Part shown: positions 23,845-36,003 of the stretch, piece after piece
Layout of the letters: each line of letters starts with the position of its first letter
Position numbering within the stretch: position 1 is the stretch's first letter
From: Perilla frutescens
Lineage: Eukaryota > Streptophyta > Magnoliopsida > Lamiales > Lamiaceae
Length of the DNA stretch: 64,000 nt
Assembly: GCA_026008535.1 (NCBI GenBank)
Contig: BRKX01000004.1
Span: 29,640,501 to 29,704,500 of the forward strand
Reading direction: 5' to 3'
Notes under the pieces: generated by a model
The model's input: the letters and a program-made list of their open reading frames with translations, nothing else
Database searches by the model: none
What the model was told of the DNA's origin: nothing
Program-made: the position numbers and the translations under genes

Positions 23845-25915
23845 TGTAACGCCCCAAACTACTCCATTTGGCCACGTCACTCAGCATACTTATAACGTCC
23901 CAAACTACTCCGTTTGGCCACGTCACTTAACAATAATTCATTTACATGTATTTGCATTCTCATAATAAATTGAGCAGAAGCTAGGGTTAAATAGGATAAT
24001 GAGGTATAACATCATAATTCCGAATATAAAATTTCCTTCCACAATTATAACATGCCACCTATCATAATCTACCATGTCGCCCAACATCGTATTTAACGGA
24101 AGCATAGAATAAACCCATCCACATCATTCATACAGTCATCTAACCTATCGGGCTCATAGGTCTTAGACGACCCGCCCGTCTAGCACCCTAACATAACCAT
24201 CACAAAATTTAGGGATTCATCGACATACATTTGCACGACGTAGGCTCCTAGGTCAATCGACCCGCCTTTAAATCATTGACATGTTATAACAAGTTAAACA
24301 TAGCATAACTATAAAAGATCGGGCTATTCCCATCCCCAATAATCGTTGATCATAAAGCAGAAAGGATGAACAATGTAATAATATTAACAATACGCATATT
24401 CAAGAGCAAGCAAAATTAAACACAAGCTTGTGGGGCTCTCTTGTGTTCACAACGCTCCTACTCGGGCTCCGACTCCTCAACCTGAAATTCATTGAATGAA
24501 TGGGGTGAGTATTTAACAACATACTCAGTGGGGAACACTGCAAACAGTTATAGCTAATTGCACAAGTGAAAATATAACATATGGACTTTTCTTTACTTTG
24601 TGGAGACTAGTCTCAACCCCGTAGGGCCCAAACATCATGATGCCCCCGTTAATGAACATCTTTATCCCTGTAGGGATGCCCGCAGACATCCTACCCCCCA
24701 GGGAGGACATTAACAGGTCTATGTTCGATCCAAAGGATCTCTGCCCCGAAGGGTCTCTTTGTCGACCCCGAAGGATCTCTTTCATTCACTGGTCCGAAGA
24801 CCCTTCATACATATACAATCAAAGCACAACAGTAACTATAACCTTACACGTGTTCACAGTTTAGAGTTACCCCACCTCACGAGACGCTTTCAAATCTTTC
24901 TCAACCTTTGAAATACTTCTTGGCCGTGCACAAGTCATCCACCTCGAGCCCCAACACGTCACCTAGCACCCTTTCAATTTTCTTTCATTTTAGACGTCGA
25001 GTTATTTAATTAAATCATAATTTGACCAACTCAAGATATACTTTGCTTTAAGGTCTTTAATCATACCCATATACACAAATGTGGATATACAAACTCACAA
25101 CGTGATTTTGGACTCAAGATACTCATTAAAAACCCCTTGAAACATTTAATTGAGCACATTACGTGCATCCATTTAAACCACTAAAGCATAACTCAATTTA
25201 AATCATTTAAACTCACCATTTCAAACACAAACACCTTCATCCTAGAGCTCTAACATACTTGAAAATCAACCCCAAATAACCAACACAACACCTCCAAACA
25301 ATTATCAACAATTCAAGGGTAATTATGTCAAAAATCCAAACTCTAGCAACAATGAACCATAGGAATTCGATATAACTTCACATATAGCTTCAAGGAGATA
25401 AATAAACCATATGTTCAAGATATCAAGCAAGGAAATCAACAAAATCGAGAATCTTCAAATTTGGGTAACAAACCCTAGTTTCCAAAACAACAAGAAATAG
25501 GTGTTTAACCCCCGTGAAGGAGAGGTGTAGAGGTTACCTTTGTTGATGGATGATGATGGAAGAATCTACTCCACAAAGATGAAGGATTTGTAGAGAGAAA
25601 TGGAGAGGAGAATCGCCCAAATGAAAAGAAAGTGAGAAGGAAATGAACAAGTGTTGTATTTATAGGTAGAGAATCCCCGGACCCGCGCGACCGCGGAACC
25701 CCTCTCTCGGCCCACGCTCCCCGCGAGCGCGCAGCCCCCGCGGGCGCGCGTCCCTCGCCAGCCCCGCGGGCGCGCAGTCTCCCGCGACCGCGCACGTCCC
25801 CACGGGCGCGCACCTCCCCGCGAGCGCGCGACATGCCAAAAATCATCCCCCTTATTTTAAACGACTCCCGAACTTAAACCACTCCATTTTCCTTTAAATT
25901 TCAAGGCACTTTTAA
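23845..25915 (-). mobile_element. second Tekay-like LTR, truncated at the duplication junction
   Basis: Starts TGTAACGCCCCAAACTACTC within the copia-2 leader. The first 46 bp are then repeated with changes (a second start-like TATAACGTCCC at about 23891). It is homologous to 15494-17353 plus 39305-39490 but clearly diverged, so it is a separate insertion. It contains TATA at 25656-25665 (complement) and a GC-rich block. It ends at CACTTTTAATA, where copy B of the segmental duplication begins; the normal LTR continues ACACACCG. Confidence 0.85.
25674..25833. repeat. GC-rich CpG minisatellite in the Tekay LTR
   Basis: Imperfect units of about 18-24 bp built on CCCGCGGGCGCGCA / CCCGCGAGCGCGCA, very high in GC inside an AT-rich LTR, lying just upstream (minus strand) of the TATA box. 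Related blocks at 17295-17345, 39300-39400 and 42375-42530 differ in unit number and order. Its long open frames in several directions are composition artefacts. Confidence 0.8.
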
Positions 25916-25924
25916 TAAATAACA

Positions 25925-26027
25925 TTTTTTTTACCCACACACCAGACCTATGGTATTGAGGAAAATCGAACCAGTGACCTTTCGTCTCCAAACAACTTCC
26001 CTCCACCACTAGGCCATCTCCACTGGG
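25925..26027 (-). mobile_element. tRNA-derived SINE, duplicated copy
   Basis: Same sequence as 11343-11445, with both pol III boxes, carried by the segmental duplication. It sits about 10 bp inside the duplication junction. Confidence 0.65.
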
Positions 26028-26934
26028 ATAATAAGATTATATTTTTTATACTATTAAAGTTAGATTTACAAAATATTTAATAATACTAACTTTAATTTTA
26101 AAATATAATAACATCATACATTTTATTGTATTAACCAAAAATAAACGTTACACATTATTAATAATGTTAATGTGGATAAGGTGGATTCGGTCCATTTTTT
26201 TGAAAAATACATGAATTCTTTATATATATATATATTATGTGTCTGTACATTTGTTGAGTAGTTAGTAATAAATGTCAAAGTATATTTACATAATGATTGA
26301 ATAGAGACCAAGTGCGTTATAAGGGTGTTTTAGACATTTACACTTCAAATTAACTACAAAATTTTCTATTTTTATATCTTGTTTTTTTTTCCAATCCCTT
26401 TCACTTTTGCCCAAGTTTATCGATAACCTTTGTTTGCCACCGATTTTTTCTTTTAAATATAGACAACAGTTATAAGCTATTGTCTATACTCATTTAGACA
26501 ACTTTTTAATAATAACTGTTGTTCTGTATGGATTTATACAACGACTGTATTCACTCTGTTGTCCATTGACACCAATTATAATTTAATTTGCAAGGGATTT
26601 TAATTAGCTGTTGTCTATTATTGAATTTTTTGACACCCGACGACGTCGTTTGATTAGCCCTAAATCTAAAATTCCTCAAATTTACCTAAGTCCCAATTTC
26701 AATAGCCGCTTAAAATTTTCCTTCTCAACCTATTTCTAATCTACAATCTCTTCCCCTCTCTATCGCTGCCTTTTCCCTCTCAAACGCCGCTCGACGTTCG
26801 TTGCTACTAGTCACCATTGTAGCTGCCACCGTTGCCGCCGCTCATTGCTGGGTTCTTGGTAACCGCCGCTCGTTGATGCTATTTTTAGTCGCCAACGCTC
26901 GTTTCTACTGTTCATGGTGGCTGCCACTCATTGC
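26028..26934. mobile_element. CACTA-like remnant, duplicated copy
   Basis: Same as 11446-12354, including the AGACAAC/TTGTCT subterminal-like cluster (about 26460-26620) and the GC-richer leader-like stretch. Here its right boundary is the clean insertion edge of copia element 1 (target AACTG at 26935-26939). Confidence 0.4.
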
Positions 26935-26939
26935 AACTG

Positions 26940-28730
26940 TGTTGGAATCGGATACTTAAACGCAGCGGAAAATTAAAAATTTATAAAATTATGAAGTAAC
27001 AATTATTTCACAATAAACGTATCATCGGATTCACGTTAATATGATGTAGAATAAAATGATTGTATCATTTTTTATATATATATATATTTAAATATACACA
27101 CCTTTTCGCAATCCGGTTAGTGATGGGTGTGTAGCAATCAATTGCTCGTCTACTCGTAGAGATTCAAACATATCTCCTCAATCAAGTCCACACAATTGGA
27201 ATATATCTCGTATCTCAATTCTCTCTAGGAAACGATATACAAAAGAATATGTTTAGTGTAAAGAATGAGGACAAGAGACTAATGAGCCATGGAGAAAAAT
27301 GATAAGAAAAGATATATCATTTTTCATCCATGATCGTGGACAATAATACCAATTCAATTGGTAATTGATTTCCACATTAATCACTCTTTTAATCTCATTA
27401 AAATCTCTTTAATCCTTTTGATTGTAGAGATAATTAAATATTAATTCCATAAAATAAAATTAACATTTTACACTATATAAATTTAATCCAATTAAATTTA
27501 TATATCTATTAAATTAATCCAATTAATTTAATCCATATTTTGAATTAGACTTTTAATCCAATTAATTCCAATTAAATATTTTAATTGATTATTTGATTTA
27601 ACTAATTAAAACAAAAATAGTCTCAATTAATTAACACCATTAATTAATTGGGTTTAACAATTAAATTAATTCAATTGATACAATTCCAATCTATTTGTGT
27701 AACCCTCTTAGGTTCACAACTAGTACTAGTAGTAGGCTTGTAACATTTACAACTTAGTGAATAAAATATTATTCTATTAATTTATCCAATAAATTAATAT
27801 ACTCAAAATTAACTCTTTAATTTCGAGAACCTACAAATCATGGGAACATCTAGCAAGTAGCATCATCACCTAGCATTAGGTGAAATAGCGAGTAAATATA
27901 TTTAATTATAAATCGTTATACACGTACGATCCTTCTATTATCTAATCTTCCGACTAGATCTTGAGTTATGGAATAATACGAACAACTCAATCAATCCAAT
28001 AGTAACATTTTCATTTCCATTCAATCAATTCATTAATGAATCAATATTCATCATGCCTTGGCCAAGGTCTTCTGAATCATGAATCATGAAAATTAATTGG
28101 AAGATTCTCTCGACAATCGAGTAATAGATCCTTTATTGACCATTCAATTAATCTCTATATTAATTAATATAACATCCAACATAACCTTGTTAGGATTGCC
28201 ACGCAATCAGAGACTATATCAAAATGAGATATAATTAATACAAGATTACTATGGTGTCTCAAGTCAAAGGACTAACCATGTATTATTGTAATTTAGAAAT
28301 TCATATTTTCGATAAATTCCATTTAAGAATTTCTAATGAGTTTGTTCAGTGAACTTGTTCTCTAACAAGGACCCATGTATATACATTTATGTCACCACAC
28401 TAATGTCAATGGAACTTAACATTCTCATCTTATGAGTGTGTATAATACGTGTGAGTTAAACTGTTCAATATTCCATCTTGATCAGTTATATAACTCGAAA
28501 CTAATTTAAGATCTAAGTACAAGAAACATATTCCATAATCATCATCAAATGCATGACCATGTTTCGTGACTTATTAAGATCTAGGAATTTTATCACATGC
28601 ATGTATAATTAACATGTAAGATAAATAAAATGCCTCGATATAATATAATTCATTAAGAGTTTATTTATAATAAATAATAAAAAGAGTATAAATAACCAAT
28701 CTAATTGGTGCGACGGGTGCTACTCTTTCA
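26940..28730 (-). repeat. copia-1 3' LTR
   Basis: 1791 bp, intact ends TGTTGG and TTTCA, pairing with the 5' LTR at 47359-49156. Its inner end abuts the purine tract GGGCGAGTGCGAGAT. Visible differences from the 5' LTR are numerous (substitutions and small indels), whereas copies A and B of this same LTR are nearly identical, so the element is much older than the duplication. Confidence 0.93.
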
Positions 28731-28744
28731 ATCTCGCACTCGCC

Positions 28745-30171
28745 CTAGCACCAATCACCCATGTACCTCAGACCCATTCTTTCGACATGTCCTTCGAATA
28801 CTTTATGTGACAAGGGTTTAGTAGGTGGATCTGCTATATTTTCTGCCGAAGCGACTCGATCCAAAACGACCTCATCTCTACCAATGATTTCTCGAATCAG
28901 GTGGTATCATCTCATAATATGCATGGATTTCTGATGAGATCTTGGTTCTTTGGCTTGTGCAATTGCCCTGTTTTTATCACAATATATAGATATTGGATCA
29001 ACAACTGATGGAAAAACACCCAACTCTTGGATGAAATTCCTCATCCAATCAGCTTCCTTTGCAACAATATGTTCAACTTCATTGGTGGAATCAGCAACCG
29101 TTTCTTGTTTGGAACTCTTCCAACTAACGGCACCACCATTCAAGATGAATATGAATCCTGACATTGACTTGGAATCATCTTTGTTAGACTGAAAACCAGA
29201 GTCTGTAAAGCCCTCTAGTTTAAGCTCCCAATTGTCGTAAACTAGAAAAATATCCTTAGTCCTTCTTAAGTACTTCAGGATAGATTTCACGATAGTCCAG
29301 TGCTCTTCACCTGGATTCGACTGATATCTACTCGTGACACTCAGAGCATGCGCAACATCAAGTCGAGTAGATAACATAGCATACATAATACTTTCAATGG
29401 AAGAAGCATATGGTATGCGCGTCATTCGTTCTCTCTCTTCGGGTGTCTTAGGAGACATTGCCTTAGAGAGTGAAACACCATAACTTATTGACATGTAACC
29501 ACACTTGGATTCCTCTATGCTAAAGCGTTTTAGCATTTTGTCTATGTACATGGATTGGGACAATCCAATCATCCTTCTAGATCTATCTCTATAGATTTTA
29601 ATGCCAAGGATGAAGGATGCATCTCCCAAGTCCTTTATGGAGAAATGTCTCGATAACCAAGTCTTTGTTGACTGTAACATTCCTATATCATTCCCAATGA
29701 GTAGGATGTCATCAACATAGAGCACAACAAACACAACTGCACTCCCACTAACCTTCTTATATACACAAGGTACTTCCGGATTGTTATGAAAATCAAACCC
29801 TTTGATTGTTTCATCAAATCGGATGTTCCAACTCCTTGAAGCTTGCTTAAGTCCATAAATGGACCTTTAGAGTTTGCAAACCTTTTGTTCACTCCCATTG
29901 GATATAAAACCCTCAGGCTGCATCATATATATATTTTCCACAATGTTCCCTTTGAGGAATGCAGTCTTTACATCCATTTGCCATATCTCATAGTCATAAT
30001 ATGCAGCTATGGCAAGCAAGATCTGAATGGATTTAAGCATCGCTACAGGTGAAAAAGTTTTCTCATAATCAACACCTTGCTTTTGAGTATAACCTTTTGC
30101 AATCAAGCGAGCTTTAAAGGTTGCTACCTCTTCATTTACTCCAAGCTTCCGCTTTAAAACCCATTTGCATC
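28745..30171 (-). pseudogene. copia-1 reverse transcriptase / RNase H, copy B
   Basis: Same content as 14067-15493: CKWVLKRKLG at the Tekay edge, [41 protein letters not shown], RNase H with decayed STNEVEHIV. Stops are at 29867-29869 and 28907-28909; the natural end is TAG at 28745-28747. The first residues of RT are on the other side of the Tekay insertion at 43040. Confidence 0.9.
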
Positions 30172-32031
30172 TGTAACGCCCCAAACTACTCCGTTTGGCC
30201 ACGTCACTTAACGTATAATTTATTTACATATTTTATGTGCTTATATTCAATATGAGTGGAAGCTAAGGTCAAAAGCATGATAATGGCATAATAAGGTAAG
30301 GCATCATAATTATCAATATGAATTTTCGCAATTGAAGCATGTAATCTATCATGTCTATTTTGCCACACAAGATGTTATCAAACGGAAACATTGCATAAGC
30401 CCATCCACATCAACCATGCAATCATCTAACCTATTAGGCTCATAGGTCTTACTCAACCCGCCCGTCTACCATCCTAAATTTTAACATACGTATAAAGGTT
30501 CAACAACATACTTCATACATAATAGGCTCCAAGGTCGAACGACCCGCCTTTCAATTGTTTGGCATAATATCAAGTTATGCACATCATAACCTATAAAAGA
30601 TCGGGCTATTCCCATCCCCAATAATCATTGATCATAAAGTAAAAAGAGTGATCAATGCAATAATAATAATAATGTAAGTATTTTCAAAAGAAGAGCATGC
30701 AAAAGATAAACACAAGCTTGTGGGGTTCTCTTGTGTTCACAACGCTCCTACCCCGGCCTTGACTCCTCAACCTGAAATTCATTGAATGAATGGGGTAAGT
30801 ATTTAACAACATACTCAGTGGGGAACACTGTAAACAGTTATAGCTAATTGCACAAGTGAAAATATAACATATGGACTTTTCTTTACTTTGTGGAGACTAG
30901 TCTCAACCCCGTAAGGTCTAAACATCATGATGCCCCCGTTAATGAACATCTTTGGCCTTGTAGGGATGCCCGCAGACATACTATCCCCCAGGGAGGACAT
31001 TAACAGGTCTATATTTGATCCTAAAGGATCTCTGCCCCGAATGGTCTCTTTGTTGACCCCGAAGGATCTCTTTCATTCACCGGTCCGAAGACCCTTCATA
31101 CATATACAATCAAAGCACAACTGTAACTATAACCTTACACGTGTTCACAGTTTAGAGTTACCCCACCTTAAGAGACGCTTTGACAATTTCTCAACCTTTG
31201 AAATATTTCTTTGCCGCTAACAAGTTGTCCACCTCGAGCCACAACACGTCACCTAGCACCCTTTTAATCATCTTTTCATTTTAGATGTCGAGTTATTCAA
31301 TTAAATCATAATTTAGACCAAACTCATGCTATACTTTGCTTTAAAGTCTTCAAACATTTCCACATACACAACCATGGATATACAAGCTCATACTATGATT
31401 TTGGACACAAAATACACATTAAAGCTCTTTGAATCATTTGATCGAACATGTTACGGACACACATTTAAACCACATGCTCATAACTCATTTTAAATCCTTT
31501 AGACCCAACATTTCAAATACAAACACCTTCACCCTAGGGCTCTAACATACATGAAACTCAACCCCATACAACCCTCATAACATCTCCATACAATTATCAA
31601 CAAAACAAAGAGAAATTAGGGAAGAATTCCAAACCCTAGCAACAATGAACCATAGGAATTCGATATAACTTCACATATAGTCTTAAGGAGGTAAATAAAC
31701 CATATGTTCAAGATATCAAGGCAAGAGGATCAATAAAAGTGAAAACCCTAATTTTTGGATAACAAACCCTAGGTTTGATTAAACAAGAAATGAGTGTTTA
31801 AATCACCAAGATGAAGAGGTATGAAGTTACCTTAGTTGATGGAGGATGATGGAAGGATCCACTCCAAAAGTTCAAGAATTTGTAGAGAGAAGGGGGAGGA
31901 AAATCGCCCAAAGAAAAGAAAGAAATGAGGAAGAAATGAACAAGTGTGGTATTTATAGGTAGGAAAGTCCCCGGACCCGCGCGATCGCACGCTTCCCGTG
32001 ACTGCGCGAGGGGGCTCTCGGCCATGGCTCC
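30172..32031 (-). repeat. Tekay-like 3' LTR, outer part, copy B
   Basis: Duplicate of 15494-17353, with TATA at 31949-31958 (complement). It is interrupted after GCTCC (32027-32031) by the CRM-like element and resumes at 39305 with CCGCGAGCGCGCAC. Confidence 0.88.
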
Positions 32032-32393
32032 TGATACGACCCGGACTCTAGGAATGAACACACGTTGACACACGTAAGTTTTGTGTCTTCTACGACTCAA
32101 ACAATCAAAGTAAAAATATTCGGAAGAAACTAGACGACTAGAACTAAATAAAATACCTAGACTTATGACACACAAAATAACATAAATCCAATGAAAGAGG
32201 GGCTGTTTTGGACGGTAATATGGATGGAATTGATGAAGGTATTTCGATGGTGATGAGTAGGTTTAGAAGGGCTAGGGTAGATAGGGTATGATAGAGTTGA
32301 ATTGAACTTACGGTTTGAACGGAATGGAACACGATCTTGAACTCGAACGGTGGTTGAAATTGATGTGGACGACGGTGGATGGTGGCGTCGTGG

Positions 32394-33818
32394 TGTTGGG
32401 GTTTTTTTGAATTGAACCACCGCAGGATCTAATTGGATGTTCATTAATCCTAATGTCATGTAGATCATAAATTCATGCATCTCATATGTTTTAATTAACC
32501 GAGTTTAATTAACATGCAAATCCGGTTTAAACGATTCTACTAAAGCGGAAACATAGAATCGAAAAACGACTTACAAATTAAACGACGGGTGGAGGACAAG
32601 ATTAAAGATCTAATCTTGTTGTTGTGTATGATGATGATTGGCGCCCCACAATGATATTCCACTCCTTGATCTACTGTTGTATTCCCGGACTGAATCTAGT
32701 TTCAGGGTGGGCTAAAATCTACTAGATCGGTATGGAATCTGTGGAGATAAAGAGAACACAAGAGGGGCTGATTATTCTTCTCAAAATTTCGTCCCCCACC
32801 TCCCTATTTATAGGGGAGGTGGTCGAAATTTCAGTGTCCCAACCCTACTGGGTTTGGGCCTCTATCCATTTTTCTATCTCCAGTCCATTAAAGTCATATT
32901 GGGCTACAACAGGGATCTAGAAGAATATTAAATTGGCCTGCTAATTTATTTAATTTCCAATATCCAATAAACTTAGGATATTATTAAATAAATTAAGTAT
33001 TATTTTTATTTCACTAAAGAAATAATACTGACCTACCAATTTAATACATATTTCTGAATATGCTTTCTCCTTTAGTCCAGCCATTCCCCGCGTTTAAGAT
33101 ATAATGCCCATTAATTAATTATGTAAGCTTCTGACAGCTATAATTAATTAATATCTTATCCTTGAGTAGTACCACACAAGCTTTACTCATGCACGGAATA
33201 AATTCCACCTGCAGGGTTTCAGCATGAACTTGCATTTCCTCAAGAGGACACCATCAAACTGGCGCACCAGGACACGGTGCCCCTACATATTGCACAACCC
33301 ATCATAAGTGTAAATGTCAAAACCCAAGATATCGAGATTATTGATCCTTATGAAAGAATCTCACCCTTTGATAAATCAAAGCTGCAAACACTACACGTAT
33401 ATGTCTGCCAACACATAGGGGTTAAGAACCCGAACTCTGTGGATTCTTATTCTCTCATTTAAGGTCAGAATAGAGAATAGAATCCTAAGTAGATCCTCCT
33501 CAATACACTTGACCGTGTATTAGAATAATCAGTTAGTCAAGACAAACTAACTATCAGATTATTCTACGGCGTACCGATAGCAGGTTCAGTGCCATCTAAA
33601 TCGTGAGCCTTTTAATACATTACAAGGAGCCTGATGATATGATCTAACCGTGTGTTTACCCACACCATATCATCTACAATGTAAGTATAGTGAACATGCA
33701 TATAAATATAACAATTTAAATGCAAACAGTGACTGCAATAATATTCATTCTATATCATCATAAAACCATTATTAATAATGTATACAAAAGATAGGTCTTC
33801 TAGTATACAAAACCAACA
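32394..33818 (-). mobile_element. solo LTR of copia element 2
   Basis: 1425 bp, TGTTGGGG...AACCAACA, flanked on both sides by CGTGG (32389-32393 and 33819-33823) and interrupting the CRM-like LTR. The intact partner LTR at 38449-38453 shows the unoccupied site with a single CGTGG. Copy A of the duplication has the same LTR still attached to the element's internal region, so this solo LTR formed by LTR-LTR recombination. Confidence 0.97.
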
Positions 33819-34103
33819 CGTGGATGATGGACGGCAGCGGTGATAGTGTTGTGAATTACAACCCGAAAGTTACCTTGAATCTCGAACGTACACAAGGCCA
33901 AATTCTTTAGGTTACTCTTCGGATAGCGAGTCTCCGGCGATCCCTCGAACGTGGACGACGAATTCCCTTTGTAAAACTTAGAGGTGCTAAATCTAAGAGT
34001 ATGAATTTAATTATCTAAACTCACAAAAGATTTAAAGGGGAGAGATGGTATTGAAAGCAAAGGCTTAATAATCAAATATAGTCTAAAGTATCAATGAAGT
34101 ATG

Positions 34104-34132
34104 GATCCCCTATTTATAAGCATAGGAGGATC
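34104..34132 (-). promoter_or_regulatory. TATA box inside a hairpin, CRM-like LTR
   Basis: GATCC + CCTAT on the left and ATAGG + A + GGATC on the right pair with one bulge around TTATAAGC. On the transcribed minus strand the loop and adjacent stem read CTTATAAATAGG, a good TATA box. The same structure is in the other LTR at 38734-38762. Confidence 0.5.
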
Positions 34133-34464
34133 GAAAATAAAGGCTAAAGGCTGAAAATCTATAGCCCAAATCAAACTAGAACTAGACTTGGAAGTTTCCT
34201 AAACTAGAATTCTATTTAAGGTAGAACTTGTAGATCTTACCTTATCTAAAATCCTAGTCAAACTATGACTTGAAATAACCGAAAATTACATCCAAAATAA
34301 ATAAATAAATCTGATCCATACTATGGTCTAATTAAATAAAATAAATAATACTATTTTTAATTTTCGAACAGCCTCTGGTAACTAAGACATGGTCACGCCT
34401 TATTCACCATAACCTCCTGGATTGACATCAAATTGAAATTTTCAAATATGCGGCCAAGTATGCT

Positions 34465-36000
34465 TCAATCCTCCAAGGCTTGGTCTTCATCTTCAATTGA
34501 GAGCATTGTAATCACCTTGGGGTTGCTTTGAACATTTATCTCTTCCTCGAGCTTCTTTCGCACATATCCTTGAAAGTAACCTTGAAGTTGCTTAGCTCGT
34601 AACCTTGTAATTGGACCTCGAATTTGCAACTCCGGGTTTGAACCATCAATGCTATGCACGTTCTCATCATTCCCTCCCTGCTGAAAAGAATTTGTCCTCG
34701 AATTTGGATCCTCATCATGGCCGAATTCATCTGCATCAAAGAGAGATAAATCAGCAACGTAAAACGTGGAAGAACACTTATACTCACCTGGAAGATCAAT
34801 GCGATATGCATTGTCATTGACGCGGCTTAGGACGGTGAAGGGACCATCTCCACGAGGCGACAACTTCGACTTTCTCAAGTTCGGGAATCGGCCAGGACTC
34901 AAATGAACCCAAACACGATCACCGGGTTGGAATATCACACGCTTGCGCCTCGTGTTACGTGCGGCGGCTATCCTCGAGCCTTGGTGCTCAATCCGGGCAC
35001 GTACCTTCTTATGCATCTCTTGAATAAAATCAGCTCTCTTCATACCTTTAACACTCGTTAGATGCTCAACGGGTAAAGGTAACAAATCAGTAGGAGTTAG
35101 TGGATTAATTCCATAAACTACCTCAAAAGGAGACATGTTAGTAGAAGAATGCACAACACGATTATAAGCAAACTCAACATATGGTAAACATTCTTCCCAT
35201 GACTTCAAGTTATTCTTAATTAGAGACCTAAGTAAAGCTCCTAAAGTGCGATTCACAACCTCAGTTTGACCATCGGTTTGTGGATGACATGCAGTAGAAA
35301 ACAATAACTTAGTACCTAATGTTCCCCACAAAACACGTCAAAAATGTCCTAAAAACTTAGAATCCCTATCACTAACGATAGTACGAGGAATTCCATGCAA
35401 TCTAACAACATGCACAAAGAACAAATTGGCAACATGTATAGCATCATCAGTTTTCCTACATGCAATGAAATGAGCCATTTTGGAAAACCTATCAACTACA
35501 ACAAACACAGAATCCTTACCCGACCTAGATCTAGGCAATCCTAAGATGAAATCCATAGAAATATCGATCCAAGGAGCTGAAGGAACGGGTAGGGGCGTGT
35601 ACAATCCGAATGGGTGTGAAGTGGATTTAGCTTGACGACAAGTAATGCAATGACTACACACATTCTCTATATCCTTATGCATATGCGGCCAAAAGAAGTG
35701 TTCATGTAGCAAGTTCAATGTCTTATGCACACCAAAGTGACCCATTAAACCCCCCGCATGCGATTCTAACACTAATAGCTCACGCATAGAACAAGTAGGG
35801 ATGCATAACTTCGACTCTTTGAACAGAAAACCATCATGCACATAATAACCATCAAAAGACCTAGGTTTCGAACTATATGAGGCATATATGGGGCTGAAGT
35901 AGGCGTCCTCAACATACAATGCTTTAATGGACTCGAAACCAAGCATCTTAGCATGCATTAAGTTCAAGAGAGCGTACCTTCTTGATAGAGCATCAGCACA
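34465..36000 (-). pseudogene. CRM-like integrase with C-terminal LTR-encoded tail
   Basis: Begins with the end of RNase H/connection ([11 protein letters not shown]), then the integrase zinc-binding domain ([32 protein letters not shown]), the core ([53 protein letters not shown]) with the D,D,E residues in place, and the C-terminal GPF/Y-like module (LSPRGDGPFTVLSRVNDNAY). An in-frame TGA at 35338-35340 replaces a conserved Trp. The tail GPITRLRAKQLQGYF lies within the 3' LTR. The frame ends at 34465. It has no canonical chromodomain. RT is missing upstream. Confidence 0.88.
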
Positions 36001-36003
36001 ACA

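Larger units (their letters stand above)
25916..33818. repeat. segmental duplication, copy B
   Basis: Near-identical to 11334-19140. The left edge is a blunt junction with the truncated Tekay LTR: the LTR reads ...ACTTTTAATA and copy A reads ...TATAAATAAC, sharing only TA at the join, although ACTTTTAA also occurs a few bases upstream in copy A. It retains the intact copia-1 LTR end and target duplication that copy A lost. Its right edge is the outer end of a solo copia-2 LTR. Confidence 0.95.
32032..34669 (-). repeat. CRM-like 3' LTR split by a solo LTR
   Basis: Outer part 32032-32393, inner part 33824-34669, separated by the copia-2 solo LTR plus its CGTGG duplication. The inner end TGATGAGAACGTGC (minus strand) directly follows the purine tract. 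It contains the C-terminal 68 codons of the element's pol. Confidence 0.92.

Noticed and set aside
25505..25846. Reverse-strand Arg/Gly/Ala-rich ORF over the GC block (also 39166-39421 and 42232-42534)
   Set aside because: Composition artefact of the CpG minisatellite within Tekay LTRs.
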